From NCBI GenBank assembly GCA_003518475.1, contig DOYO01000028.1:1-6072 (forward strand): DNA of 6,072 nt, in the 5' to 3' direction. The translations under genes were made by a program, and so were the position numbers. The DNA is from Acholeplasmataceae bacterium. GTDB taxonomy: Bacteria > Bacillota_I > Bacilli_A > Acholeplasmatales > Acholeplasmataceae. This document shows, piece by piece, positions 1 to 5,318 of the stretch (positions are counted from its first letter, which is position 1; every line of letters begins with the position of its first letter). The notes under the pieces were generated by a model. It was not told the DNA's origin. It did not search any database and was given only the letters and a program-made list of their open reading frames with translations.

Positions 1-146
1 ACGTTGATCGATGCTAAAAAGCATGAGTTTTCATAACATACAATGATTTCATCCTCATTTTTCATCCGCATCACGATTTTGATGTGATGCGCATCCTGAC
101 CGGATATGATGTTCGATTTCTTCTCTAAAAAATAGCGTTGTGGCAT
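1..146 (-). CDS. rsmE: 16S rRNA (uracil-1498-N3)-methyltransferase, N-terminal part (runs off the left edge)
   Basis: Partial gene: the first 48 codons are visible and the rest lies beyond base 1. RsmE methylates N3 of U1498 in 16S rRNA of the small ribosomal subunit, using S-adenosylmethionine. The visible protein begins MPQRYFL and carries the block DAHHIKIVMRMKNEDEIIVC, which matches the hallmark of the N-terminal PUA-like RNA-binding domain of this family (DAxHIxxVxRMKxGDxIxV). The SPOUT-type catalytic domain with its C-terminal knot is outside the window. The start is set by the ATG at 144-146, preceded by AAAGGTGA at 149-157. secG lies 70 bases upstream on the same strand, but a terminator hairpin separates the two, so rsmE probably depends on read-through or on a promoter I cannot recognise. 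Family assignment is fairly firm despite the short length. Confidence 0.85.
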   Translation of the reverse strand, partial: MPQRYFLEKKSNIISGQDAHHIKIVMRMKNEDEIIVCYENSCFLASIN

Positions 147-164
147 GTTTCACCTTTATTGATG

Positions 165-191
165 AAAAAAGCGTTTCGTTAGAAACACTCT
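165..191 (-). terminator. Rho-independent terminator after secG
   Basis: Read on the minus strand, AGTGTTTC, loop TAAC, GAAACGCT forms an 8-bp stem followed by six T. One pair is a G-U wobble that would be a C-A mismatch on the plus strand, so the hairpin is directional and serves secG. It ends about 7 bases before the ribosome binding site of rsmE. Confidence 0.75.
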
Positions 192-216
192 TTAACTTTG
201 AACTTTTTTAATAAAC

Positions 217-441
217 TTAACGTAAGTTGTTTGATAAAAGTACAGCAACAATCAAAACGACCGCTAAAACGGCTGCAGATCTGTTTAAGAACAGTTCCAA
301 ACCACGTGTCTTTCTGTTTTTGAATAATTCTGACTTTTCTCCGCTGAATGCATCTTTGATATCATCTTGTGAATGCATCAATAAAACAACAAGTGCAAGC
401 AGGATTCCTGCGATTAATGCGAAATAATCTACCCAAATCAT
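217..441 (-). CDS. secG: Protein translocase subunit SecG
   Basis: A 74-residue protein of the usual size for SecG in Gram-positive bacteria. SecG is the small accessory subunit of the SecYEG channel in the cytoplasmic membrane and assists SecA-driven protein export. Two hydrophobic helices are visible, about residues 5-23 (YFALIAGILLALVVLLMHS) and 55-71 (SAAVLAVVLIVAVLLSN). Between them lies a polar loop with GEKSELFKNRKTRGLELFLNR, which matches the SecG loop pattern of a Gly/Ser-rich start, Leu-Phe, then basic residues and a conserved Leu before helix 2. The ATG at 439-441 follows a full AGGAGG at 449-454. A TTGACA/TATCAT promoter lies just upstream and a hairpin terminator just downstream, so the gene looks monocistronic. 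In many Bacillota secG sits near rnr and smpB; here its neighbours are rsmE and the cysteine operon. Confidence 0.9.
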   Translation of the reverse strand: MIWVDYFALIAGILLALVVLLMHSQDDIKDAFSGEKSELFKNRKTRGLELFLNRSAAVLAVVLIVAVLLSNNLR

Positions 442-465
442 ATAATTCCTCCTAAAACCTACTTA

Positions 466-494
466 ATGATAACAAATTTTCATGACTTTGTCAA
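466..494 (-). promoter_or_regulatory. Sigma-70/SigA-type promoter of secG
   Basis: On the minus strand a perfect -35 TTGACA (489-494) is followed, after exactly 17 bases, by TATCAT (466-471), preceded by TG one base away (extended -10). Transcription would start near 459, giving a leader of about 18 bases that contains the AGGAGG of secG. This is the best-matching promoter in the window. Confidence 0.85.
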
Positions 495-552
495 TTATTC
501 TTTAGAATATGTGAGAAGAAAAAAGATGTGGTTGACAATAATTGAAAATCCA

Positions 553-1071
553 TCAAATCGACGTGTTTCGATGTGCAGGAACACCTATTAATTTACTATA
601 TGGAGGAGCATCCTTGACAACGACTGCGTTCGCGGCAATCACGGTATGATCTCCGATTTTGACAGGTCCGATAATCTTGGCACCCGCATAAACAATCACG
701 TTATTTCCTAGTTTTGGATGTCTGTCCACCTTTTCAAAGGTATTGGCACCTAAGGTAACGCCGTGATATAACACGCAATTGTCACCGACAACCGCTGTCT
801 CACCAATCACCAAACCCATCCCGTGATCTATAAAGACACCATGTCCGATCTTTGCAGCTGGATGGATATCGATTCCTGTTATTTTTCTTGTCCGGTAAGC
901 CATCCATCTGGCCAGGTTATGAAATCCTTTATTGTATAGTTTATGCGCTCTTCTGTATCTTCTGAGAGCAATCACACCAGGATATGTGAAATATATCATG
1001 ATGCATCCTGGAGCCGCAGGATCGAATCTTTTCGCTGCTCTGACATCTTCAACCGTGCATTTAAATATCAT
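553..1071 (-). CDS. cysE: Serine O-acetyltransferase (short form)
   Basis: Transfers acetyl from acetyl-CoA to L-serine, giving O-acetylserine, the substrate of the CysK encoded just upstream. The 172-residue protein starts MIFK, like Bacillus-type CysE, and lacks the long N-terminal helical region of the enterobacterial enzyme (about 270 residues). The left-handed beta-helix of hexapeptide repeats spans about residues 66-167. Residues expected at the active site by comparison with E. coli CysE are present: Asp17 (in DPAA), Asp82-His83 (in IDHGMG) and Arg117-His118 (in DRHP). The usual LGGTG turn is replaced by LGANTF (residues 107-112), a variant. The C-terminal tail is very short but ends in isoleucine (NTSI). 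The ATG at 1069-1071 overlaps the end of cysK by 11 bases and has no Shine-Dalgarno sequence, so translation is probably coupled to cysK. A TTG at 1126-1128 could add 19 residues, but homology begins at MIFK. Confidence 0.9.
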   Translation of the reverse strand: MIFKCTVEDVRAAKRFDPAAPGCIMIYFTYPGVIALRRYRRAHKLYNKGFHNLARWMAYRTRKITGIDIHPAAKIGHGVFIDHGMGLVIGETAVVGDNCVLYHGVTLGANTFEKVDRHPKLGNNVIVYAGAKIIGPVKIGDHTVIAANAVVVKDAPPYSKLIGVPAHRNTSI

Positions 1072-1996
1072 ATGCGTACAGTGGAGTTGACAAATAACGT
1101 TCGCCGGTATCACAGACGATGGCAACAATTCTCTTTCCTTTATTTTCTTCTAGCTTTGCGAGTTGTGAAGCTGCAAATAAAATCGCACCTGATGAGATGC
1201 CAGCGAAGACACCTTCGGTTTTCGCTAATATTCTCGCAGTTTCAAACGCATCTTCATTCGATACAGTGATGATTTGATCGATGACTTTCATATTCAAGAC
1301 ACCCGGGATGAAACCAGCACCGATCCCTTGGATTTTATGAGGTCCTGGTGTTCCTCCAGAGAGGACTGGGGAATCTTTTGGCTCAACAGCAACAATTTTA
1401 ACGTGTGGGAGAGCTTTCTTCAAGACTTCACCTACACCGGTGATGGTGCCTCCGGTACCGACACCGGCAATAAAAATATCCACTTGATGATCGGTATCAT
1501 CAAGGATTTCGATTGCTGTTGTTTTTCTATGAATTTCAGGATTCGCAAGATTTTCAAATTGCATGGGGATGATATAATTCGGATGTTCTTTAACGAGTTC
1601 ATTCGCTTTTGAAATAGAACCCTTCATTCCAAGTTTGCCATCGGTTAGAATCACTCCTGCACCGAGTGCATGGGCAATCTGGGCACGTTCTTTGCTGACC
1701 GTATCCGGCATGGTTAAAATCAATTTATATCCTTTGGCTGCGCAGACGAATGCTAATCCTATTCCTGTATTGCCGCTTGTTGGTTCAACGAAGACGGTGT
1801 GTTCATTGACTAAACCAAGTTTTTCTATGGATTCAACGAGTGCGAACGCTAATCTGTCCTTCACACTGCTTAACGGATTATGATTTTCAAGCTTGACGAT
1901 AATCTCTGCTTTGCTGCCGATTAATTTTTCATAGTTATTTAATCTGAGTAATGGTGTTTTTCCAATCAACTCAATATAATTGTTTGCTATTTTCAT
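1061..1996 (-). CDS. cysK: Cysteine synthase A (O-acetylserine sulfhydrylase)
   Basis: Pyridoxal-phosphate enzyme that makes L-cysteine and acetate from O-acetylserine and sulfide in the cytoplasm. At 311 residues it has full family length. Visible landmarks in order: Lys46 in NPLSSVKDR, the PLP Schiff-base lysine; TSGNTG at 73-78, the substrate-binding loop; GVGTGGT at 178-184, the phosphate-binding loop; the CysK-typical SGGTPGPHKIQGIGAGFIP (213-231); and GISSGA at 266-271, whose serine is expected to contact the PLP ring nitrogen. The GPHKIQGIGAGF block favours CysK over cystathionine beta-synthase. The ATG at 1994-1996 was chosen because AGGAG (2005-2009) lies 8 bases upstream; the ATG at 2018-2020 is in frame but would place that site inside the gene. 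First gene of an operon with cysE, transcribed from the intergenic region shared with the divergent hydrolase gene. Confidence 0.95.
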   Translation of the reverse strand: MKIANNYIELIGKTPLLRLNNYEKLIGSKAEIIVKLENHNPLSSVKDRLAFALVESIEKLGLVNEHTVFVEPTSGNTGIGLAFVCAAKGYKLILTMPDTVSKERAQIAHALGAGVILTDGKLGMKGSISKANELVKEHPNYIIPMQFENLANPEIHRKTTAIEILDDTDHQVDIFIAGVGTGGTITGVGEVLKKALPHVKIVAVEPKDSPVLSGGTPGPHKIQGIGAGFIPGVLNMKVIDQIITVSNEDAFETARILAKTEGVFAGISSGAILFAASQLAKLEENKGKRIVAIVCDTGERYLSTPLYAYDI

Positions 1997-2018
1997 AAAG
2001 CACGCTCCTACCTCAATC

Positions 2019-2030
2019 ATTATACATATA
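2019..2030 (-). promoter_or_regulatory. Probable -10 region of the cysK-cysE promoter
   Basis: On the minus strand TATATG (2025-2030) and a perfect TATAAT (2019-2024) lie back to back. TTTACA (2047-2052) is a possible -35 box, 16 bases from TATATG but 22 from TATAAT, so the exact hexamer in use is uncertain. Transcription would start at about 2012-2018, only 16-22 bases before the cysK ATG, which leaves no room for a T-box or other riboswitch. Confidence 0.6.
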
Positions 2031-2049
2031 TCTTATATATATTGCTTGT

Positions 2050-2069
2050 AAAACGTACTGTGAAAACGT
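2050..2069. repeat. AAAACGT direct repeat between divergent promoters; candidate operator
   Basis: AAAACGT occurs at 2050-2056 and again at 2063-2069, a 13-base period; the second copy is part of the palindrome AAACGTTT (2064-2071). The pair lies over the -35 region of the hydrolase promoter and over or just upstream of the -35 region of cysK. A regulator bound here could control both directions. No known consensus (for example that of CymR) was recognised, so the operator role is inference. Confidence 0.35.
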
Positions 2070-2072
2070 TTA

Positions 2073-2081
2073 TGCTATACT
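2073..2081 (+). promoter_or_regulatory. Extended -10 promoter of the metallo-hydrolase gene
   Basis: TGCTATACT is an extended -10 element (TG, one base, TATACT at 2076-2081). No good -35 box lies 16-18 bases upstream. Transcription would start near 2088, about 9 bases before the ATG at 2097, giving a nearly leaderless message. Confidence 0.6.
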
Positions 2082-2096
2082 AGTCATGGTGATACT

Positions 2097-2696
2097 ATGG
2101 AAATAATGAAGTTTACATTGGGCAGTTACAGAAGCAACTGCTACGTTGTGCATGATATGAATAAGGCGGTCATTATTGATCCTGGCTATGAAAGCGATGA
2201 AGTAATTGAATATATCAAGAAGCATCACTTAAGTGTGGAAGGAATCTATGTGACGCATGGACATCCTGATCATGTTGGTGGTGTGAGACAAATGAAGGAT
2301 GCGTTTCACGCAACCGTCTATGCTCCACTTAAAGATTCTATCTGGATGGGGGAGAGTCAGTTTAATCAGATCGGGTATGTCATTCCTGTCGATGTTTTTG
2401 TTCAAGAACCAAAGGAACTGAAACTAATTGGCAAGATTTTTAAAGTTTACGATACTCCTGGTCACTCCGAAGGGGGAACAATTCTATATGTTGATGGAGT
2501 CTTATTTTCAGGAGATACCTTGTTCTTTCAAAGTATTGGAAGAACAGATATTCCAAAATCAGATCCTCAAGTCATTTATCAAAGCATCAAAAAGATTTAT
2601 GAGCTCTTTAAGGATGATGTTATCGTCTATCCAGGTCATGGAAAGCCAACAACGATAGGACATGAAAAGAAATTCAACCCTTTTGTACGTGGTTGA
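2097..2696 (+). CDS. Metallo-beta-lactamase-fold hydrolase, glyoxalase II-like
   Basis: A 199-residue cytoplasmic protein of the YqgX/YcbL type, small relatives of hydroxyacylglutathione hydrolase. The metal-binding set is complete: THGHPDH at 53-59 (His54, His56, Asp58, His59), His123 in TPGHSEG, Asp140 in FSGDTLF and His181 in YPGHG, which together bind two metal ions. SIGRTD at 146-151 and the closing FNPFVRG are typical of this subgroup. The long C-terminal helical domain of true glyoxalase II (about 250 residues) is missing, so the substrate cannot be inferred; small thioesters are a guess from the family. ATG 2097 is preferred because GGTGAT (2088-2093) lies 3 bases upstream; ATG 2106 is an in-frame alternative that loses only three residues. 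The gene is divergent from cysK, so a link to thiol metabolism is possible but unproven. Confidence 0.85.
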   Translation: MEIMKFTLGSYRSNCYVVHDMNKAVIIDPGYESDEVIEYIKKHHLSVEGIYVTHGHPDHVGGVRQMKDAFHATVYAPLKDSIWMGESQFNQIGYVIPVDVFVQEPKELKLIGKIFKVYDTPGHSEGGTILYVDGVLFSGDTLFFQSIGRTDIPKSDPQVIYQSIKKIYELFKDDVIVYPGHGKPTTIGHEKKFNPFVRG

Positions 2697-2762
2697 ATGA
2701 AATGTTTATCGTCTTGGATAAGAGATATTATTGATTGTTTACGAATTTATTAGATACATTTA

Positions 2763-2807
2763 AAAAATAACGCAAAGATAAGTTTCTTATCCTGCGTTTT
2801 ATTTTTT
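2763..2807. terminator. Bidirectional Rho-independent terminator
   Basis: AACGCA (2769-2774) pairs with TGCGTT (2793-2798), and GATAAG with CTTATC inside it, with a small AA/C internal loop and a TTT apex. On the plus strand a TTTTATTTTTT tract follows (2797-2807), ending the hydrolase message. On the minus strand the A-rich flank (2763-2768) becomes a T run, so the same hairpin can end the lipoprotein message about 160 bases past its stop codon. Confidence 0.85.
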
Positions 2808-2863
2808 GTGTTTCCCAATTTCAAGACTTTTCCAGTGTGAGAACAAATTTTATCTTAACTTCG

Positions 2864-2925
2864 TGTCTACTTTATTGTATACCATTCAATATTTATCATA
2901 CTCTTCCTGTCCACTTTATTGACAG
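2864..2925. repeat. Two direct copies of TGTCYACTTTATTG; possible insertion-element remnant
   Basis: TGTCTACTTTATTG (2864-2877) and TGTCCACTTTATTG (2908-2921) match at 13 of 14 bases and start 44 bases apart. The second is bounded by CTGTC (2907-2911) and GACAG (2921-2925), a 5-bp inverted repeat. TGTC-type ends near a CACTTTATTGACA-like string resemble termini of IS3-family elements as I recall them, but no transposase frame survives here. The assignment is tentative. Confidence 0.35.
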
Positions 2926-2968
2926 AGATCCAGTAATTACTATTCATTTCTTTGGTTATCGATTCTAT

Positions 2969-4108
2969 TTAACTTGGAATGTCCACATACAACACTTGAT
3001 GCGTCATTAAATTATAGGTGTAGGCTCTATTCCATTTGATAATTGCTTGTGTGATAGTATTCGAACTTTCAGTCAACAAATAGTTTGTGGTCCCCTCATT
3101 AATATCGATGGTGATAATTGATAAAAAAGAATCTCCTCTACTATCTTCTACGGATAACCCTTGAACCTGAGTGTTGATCAGTTGGTGTTCATTTATCTGA
3201 TAAGTGAAGTACTCTGTAGCAACATATCCCAAAGAGACCAAATTTGTAGAGACTATTTCACCATTTGAAACCGAAACAAAACTGATTGATCTCTCATCAT
3301 CAAATTCGTCATACTGAATGAAGTATACAATGAGAGAATCTGTTGTATCATCCACTGCAATAACCTTACAGCGGTCACAATCTAAACCCATATCGATTTC
3401 CACTAATTCGGTTAAATCGTGATAAAAAATACTTAATGAATCATTTTGGTTTAAAACACCATACAGTCCATCAGCATAATAATACTTCATATATTGAAAT
3501 CCAAGATAGTCAACATCATTGACATGGATTGCATCATTAACTTCCCATTCAAAATCAAACTCAATAATCACATGATCAAACGCTGCATGTCCATTCCCAT
3601 CCCACACAACTGATGATTTAAGCACTATATAATTTCCCGTATCTGTTGTATGAATGTTGACGATATTGTACTTCTCATACAATCCTTGCTGGCTAATTTC
3701 GTGTATTTTTTTCAGAACGCGGATATCAAAACTGTATTGATATAATTCCGTCTTATCTGCGTTTTGATGAGAAATAATTAAACCATCCTGATAAAAAAAC
3801 AGCACGTCAAATATTGGATCAAGATTGTAATCAATTTGAATTTCATATACATCAATCAAAAGATTATTTTCATCAAATTGATGAACCGAAATGTTCTTTT
3901 GGTTATACTCAACAACTGCTAAGTATTCATCTGCAGTATAAATTCTATAGAAATTGTTAAATTCATCCAAATGCTCAAATGTTAAAATTTGAGAATCACT
4001 AAATAAGTTTTCATGTGGAAAAACAGGAATTGAACAAGATGCTAATGCAGCAACAAATATAGTTATTAGTGTAATAAATATAAATTTTTTCGAGATTTTT
4101 TTTATCAT
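2969..4108 (-). CDS. Putative lipoprotein, possible beta-propeller fold, function unknown
   Basis: A 379-residue predicted surface lipoprotein. A basic start (MIKKISKK), a hydrophobic stretch of about 16 residues and the lipobox LASC give lipid-modified Cys25, so the mature protein should be anchored to the outer face of the membrane. The rest is acidic and rich in aromatic residues and beta-prone stretches. Segments of the type 'DG-hydrophobic-polar-turn-hydrophobic-Tyr-x-hydrophobic' recur, for example around residues 108-130, 157-190, 213-236, 256-290 and 324-346, as in beta-propellers; this is inference from pattern only. A CDRC pair (244-247) supplies the only other cysteines. ATG 4106-4108 is preferred because GGTGAT lies 3 bases upstream; ATG 4118-4120 adds MGDK and has GGAG at a tight spacing of 3 bases. 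It lies 88 bases downstream of the membrane protein gene with no terminator or clear promoter between, so both are probably co-transcribed. I do not recognise the family. Confidence 0.75.
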   Translation of the reverse strand: MIKKISKKFIFITLITIFVAALASCSIPVFPHENLFSDSQILTFEHLDEFNNFYRIYTADEYLAVVEYNQKNISVHQFDENNLLIDVYEIQIDYNLDPIFDVLFFYQDGLIISHQNADKTELYQYSFDIRVLKKIHEISQQGLYEKYNIVNIHTTDTGNYIVLKSSVVWDGNGHAAFDHVIIEFDFEWEVNDAIHVNDVDYLGFQYMKYYYADGLYGVLNQNDSLSIFYHDLTELVEIDMGLDCDRCKVIAVDDTTDSLIVYFIQYDEFDDERSISFVSVSNGEIVSTNLVSLGYVATEYFTYQINEHQLINTQVQGLSVEDSRGDSFLSIITIDINEGTTNYLLTESSNTITQAIIKWNRAYTYNLMTHQVLYVDIPS

Positions 4109-4196
4109 CTTATCACCCATAATCTCCAGCTCAATTTCCGTACCAATCCAAATAAAAAACTATCCAACAACTCGATGCGATTTTGGGGGCATTCCA

Positions 4197-5066
4197 TTAT
4201 GAAGTAAATTCATCTCGATACTCAAAACCTGTCAATTGAACAAATTTTGCTATTTCATATACTGGAATACACAAATCATATACTTGACCATCAATATTGA
4301 AACTGACTTGATAATATGGTTTTACAATAATCATTCCATATCCATGGATCTTTAACTTATATTTTTTATAGGGGTCATTTTTAGGAAGATTTTCTTTATT
4401 CCATTGAGGAATTATGGCATTTTTGCTCATACGTTCAATGGAAACAAAATCTTTTAAAGCTATTTCAACGATTTGTTCTATATTTGCAATATGCAACTTA
4501 TCTTCTCTTACAAAAAATTTCATTGGAAGATTAAAATGTGTACACAGGCCATTGGCTATAAGTACTATTTTATCATTCTTGATTTTGTATCGAAATGCCA
4601 AAATATCCATTTCAATTACATCCTCTGGTATGTTTAATTCATCAGCCGATTGAGTAATGACATTTTGAACTTCTTTTTCTATTTTTTCTAGTTCTGGGGA
4701 GACATTAACGCTTTTTTCTAATTTTTTTTGATACAGGAAAATTACTAACCATCCGATGAGCGCTATAGGAAGGATATAAAAAAGAAAAGCAGCATTATGA
4801 TAGGCTTGTTCAATTGAATTCCCATCCACTAAACTATTTGCTATTCCAAGAACAATCATAACAGCAAAAAATAAAAGACCAGTTTTTATAAAGAGCAGAG
4901 ACGTCGGTAAAGATGTTTTTTTGTTAAATTCTTCTGCATTCTCACGGGTTTTGGAAAGTTCTTTTTGTTGCCACTCTTCAAGTCTTTTTGTTACTAGGGG
5001 TTGCTCATCTGTCTGATCGTTTTTTTTGTTTTCTGTGATGTTAGCACAAAACATGACTTTTTTCAT
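4197..5066 (-). CDS. Two-helix membrane protein with soluble C-terminal domain, function unknown
   Basis: A 289-residue protein in four parts: a charged N-terminal stretch (1-52, coiled-coil-like about 27-50); helix 1 (about 55-79, LLFIKTGLLFFAVMIVLGIA); helix 2 (about 92-112, ending with basic QKKLEK); and a soluble domain (120-289). Charges suggest that both ends face the cytoplasm. The domain has regular alternating beta-like segments (ILAFRYKIKNDKIVLI, KYKLKIHGYGMIIVKPYYQVSFNI) and a final helix (YEIAKFVQLTGF). I recall similar domains (SFRYK near the start, IPxWNK in the middle, LTG at the end) in Bacillota proteins with an N-terminal zinc ribbon. Here only MFCAN (5-9) recalls such a ribbon, and its other cysteines are absent. 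No catalytic motif is seen. ATG 5064-5066 follows AAAGGAG (5074-5080) at 7 bases. Upstream, a start-less frame ends in an ATGA overlap; downstream lies the lipoprotein gene. Confidence 0.75.
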   Translation of the reverse strand: MKKVMFCANITENKKNDQTDEQPLVTKRLEEWQQKELSKTRENAEEFNKKTSLPTSLLFIKTGLLFFAVMIVLGIANSLVDGNSIEQAYHNAAFLFYILPIALIGWLVIFLYQKKLEKSVNVSPELEKIEKEVQNVITQSADELNIPEDVIEMDILAFRYKIKNDKIVLIANGLCTHFNLPMKFFVREDKLHIANIEQIVEIALKDFVSIERMSKNAIIPQWNKENLPKNDPYKKYKLKIHGYGMIIVKPYYQVSFNIDGQVYDLCIPVYEIAKFVQLTGFEYRDEFTS

Positions 5067-5242
5067 TGAAATTCTCCTTTAATTATGGATAAAAAGAAAT
5101 GAATAAGTATTTCATCAATATTACTTGGTGCATATTGGAACGAAATGTTTACAAAAACATATTTCTGTAAATCAGCATCTTTATAAACAACTTTATTTTT
5201 ATTATAACACCATACCTTGTTTTGTATAATTATATTTTTAGG
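5063..5242 (-). pseudogene. Start-less reading frame, probable 3' remnant of a lost upstream gene
   Basis: Sixty codons stay open from just after a TAG (5243-5245) to a TGA (5063-5065) that overlaps the membrane protein's ATG as ATGA, the usual arrangement of coupled genes in an operon. The translation looks protein-like, especially KDADLQKYVFVNI followed by SFQYAPSNIDEILIHFF and ending SIIKGEFQ. There is no ATG, GTG or TTG in frame; only ATA/ATT codons could serve. The Shine-Dalgarno sequence of the next gene lies within its last codons. The simplest reading is that the 5' part of a former neighbour was deleted and its tail remains as the leader of the membrane protein gene. Chance opening in AT-rich DNA cannot be excluded. 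Family not recognised. Confidence 0.4.
5201..5209 (-). promoter_or_regulatory. Extended -10 promoter, probably for the membrane protein/lipoprotein unit
   Basis: On the minus strand TGTTATAAT is a perfect extended -10 element (TATAAT at 5201-5206). The hexamer 17 bases upstream, TTATAC, is a poor -35. Transcription would start near 5194, giving a leader of about 128 bases before the ATG at 5066. The element lies inside the start-less frame, consistent with that frame no longer being translated. Confidence 0.5.
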
Positions 5243-5318
5243 CTAATAGTGATTTATATCATTCTCCCTCTACAATAAAGACTCATCCATTATTCTTGTT
5301 TCTAAACGGCATTCAACA
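5243..5318. other. Non-coding gap, nothing recognised
   Basis: This stretch lies between the start-less frame and the terminator of the RNA methyltransferase gene. A GAGGGAGA followed by ATG occurs on the minus strand near 5264-5275, but TAA follows after one more codon. I see no other signal. Confidence 0.5.

Larger units (their letters stand above)
2697..2968. other. Intergenic region with no gene seen
   Basis: Between the convergent hydrolase and lipoprotein genes. It holds the bidirectional terminator (2769-2807) and two copies of a 14-base motif (2864-2921). I could not recognise coding sequence in it on either strand. Confidence 0.6.

Noticed and set aside
227..427. Plus-strand open frame opposite secG
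   Set aside because: Antisense shadow of secG, which has promoter, Shine-Dalgarno and helix pattern on the other strand.
515..558. Possible terminator of cysE (GATGG...CCACATC with six T after it on the minus strand)
   Set aside because: The stem has only four or five pairs with a bulge and a large loop. The T run is suggestive, but the hairpin is too weak to call.
943..1883. Plus-strand open frames at 943-1269, 1274-1612 and 1635-1883
   Set aside because: They lie opposite cysK and cysE, whose protein motifs are unmistakable, and have no family-like sequence or ribosome binding site of their own.
1997..2060. T-box, S-box or other riboswitch before cysK
   Set aside because: The leader predicted from the TATAAT is too short, and no conserved leader motif is seen.
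2428..2658. Second plus-strand frame within the hydrolase gene
   Set aside because: Out-of-frame shadow; the metal-binding motifs are all in the frame of 2097-2696.
553..2696. Mycoplasma code with TGA as tryptophan
   Set aside because: TGA ends cysE and the hydrolase at natural C-termini, and tryptophans are encoded by TGG.
5149..5178. Nine-residue leader peptide frame (MLIYRNMFL) before the membrane protein gene
   Set aside because: No ribosome binding site, no run of regulatory codons, and no attenuator hairpin after it.
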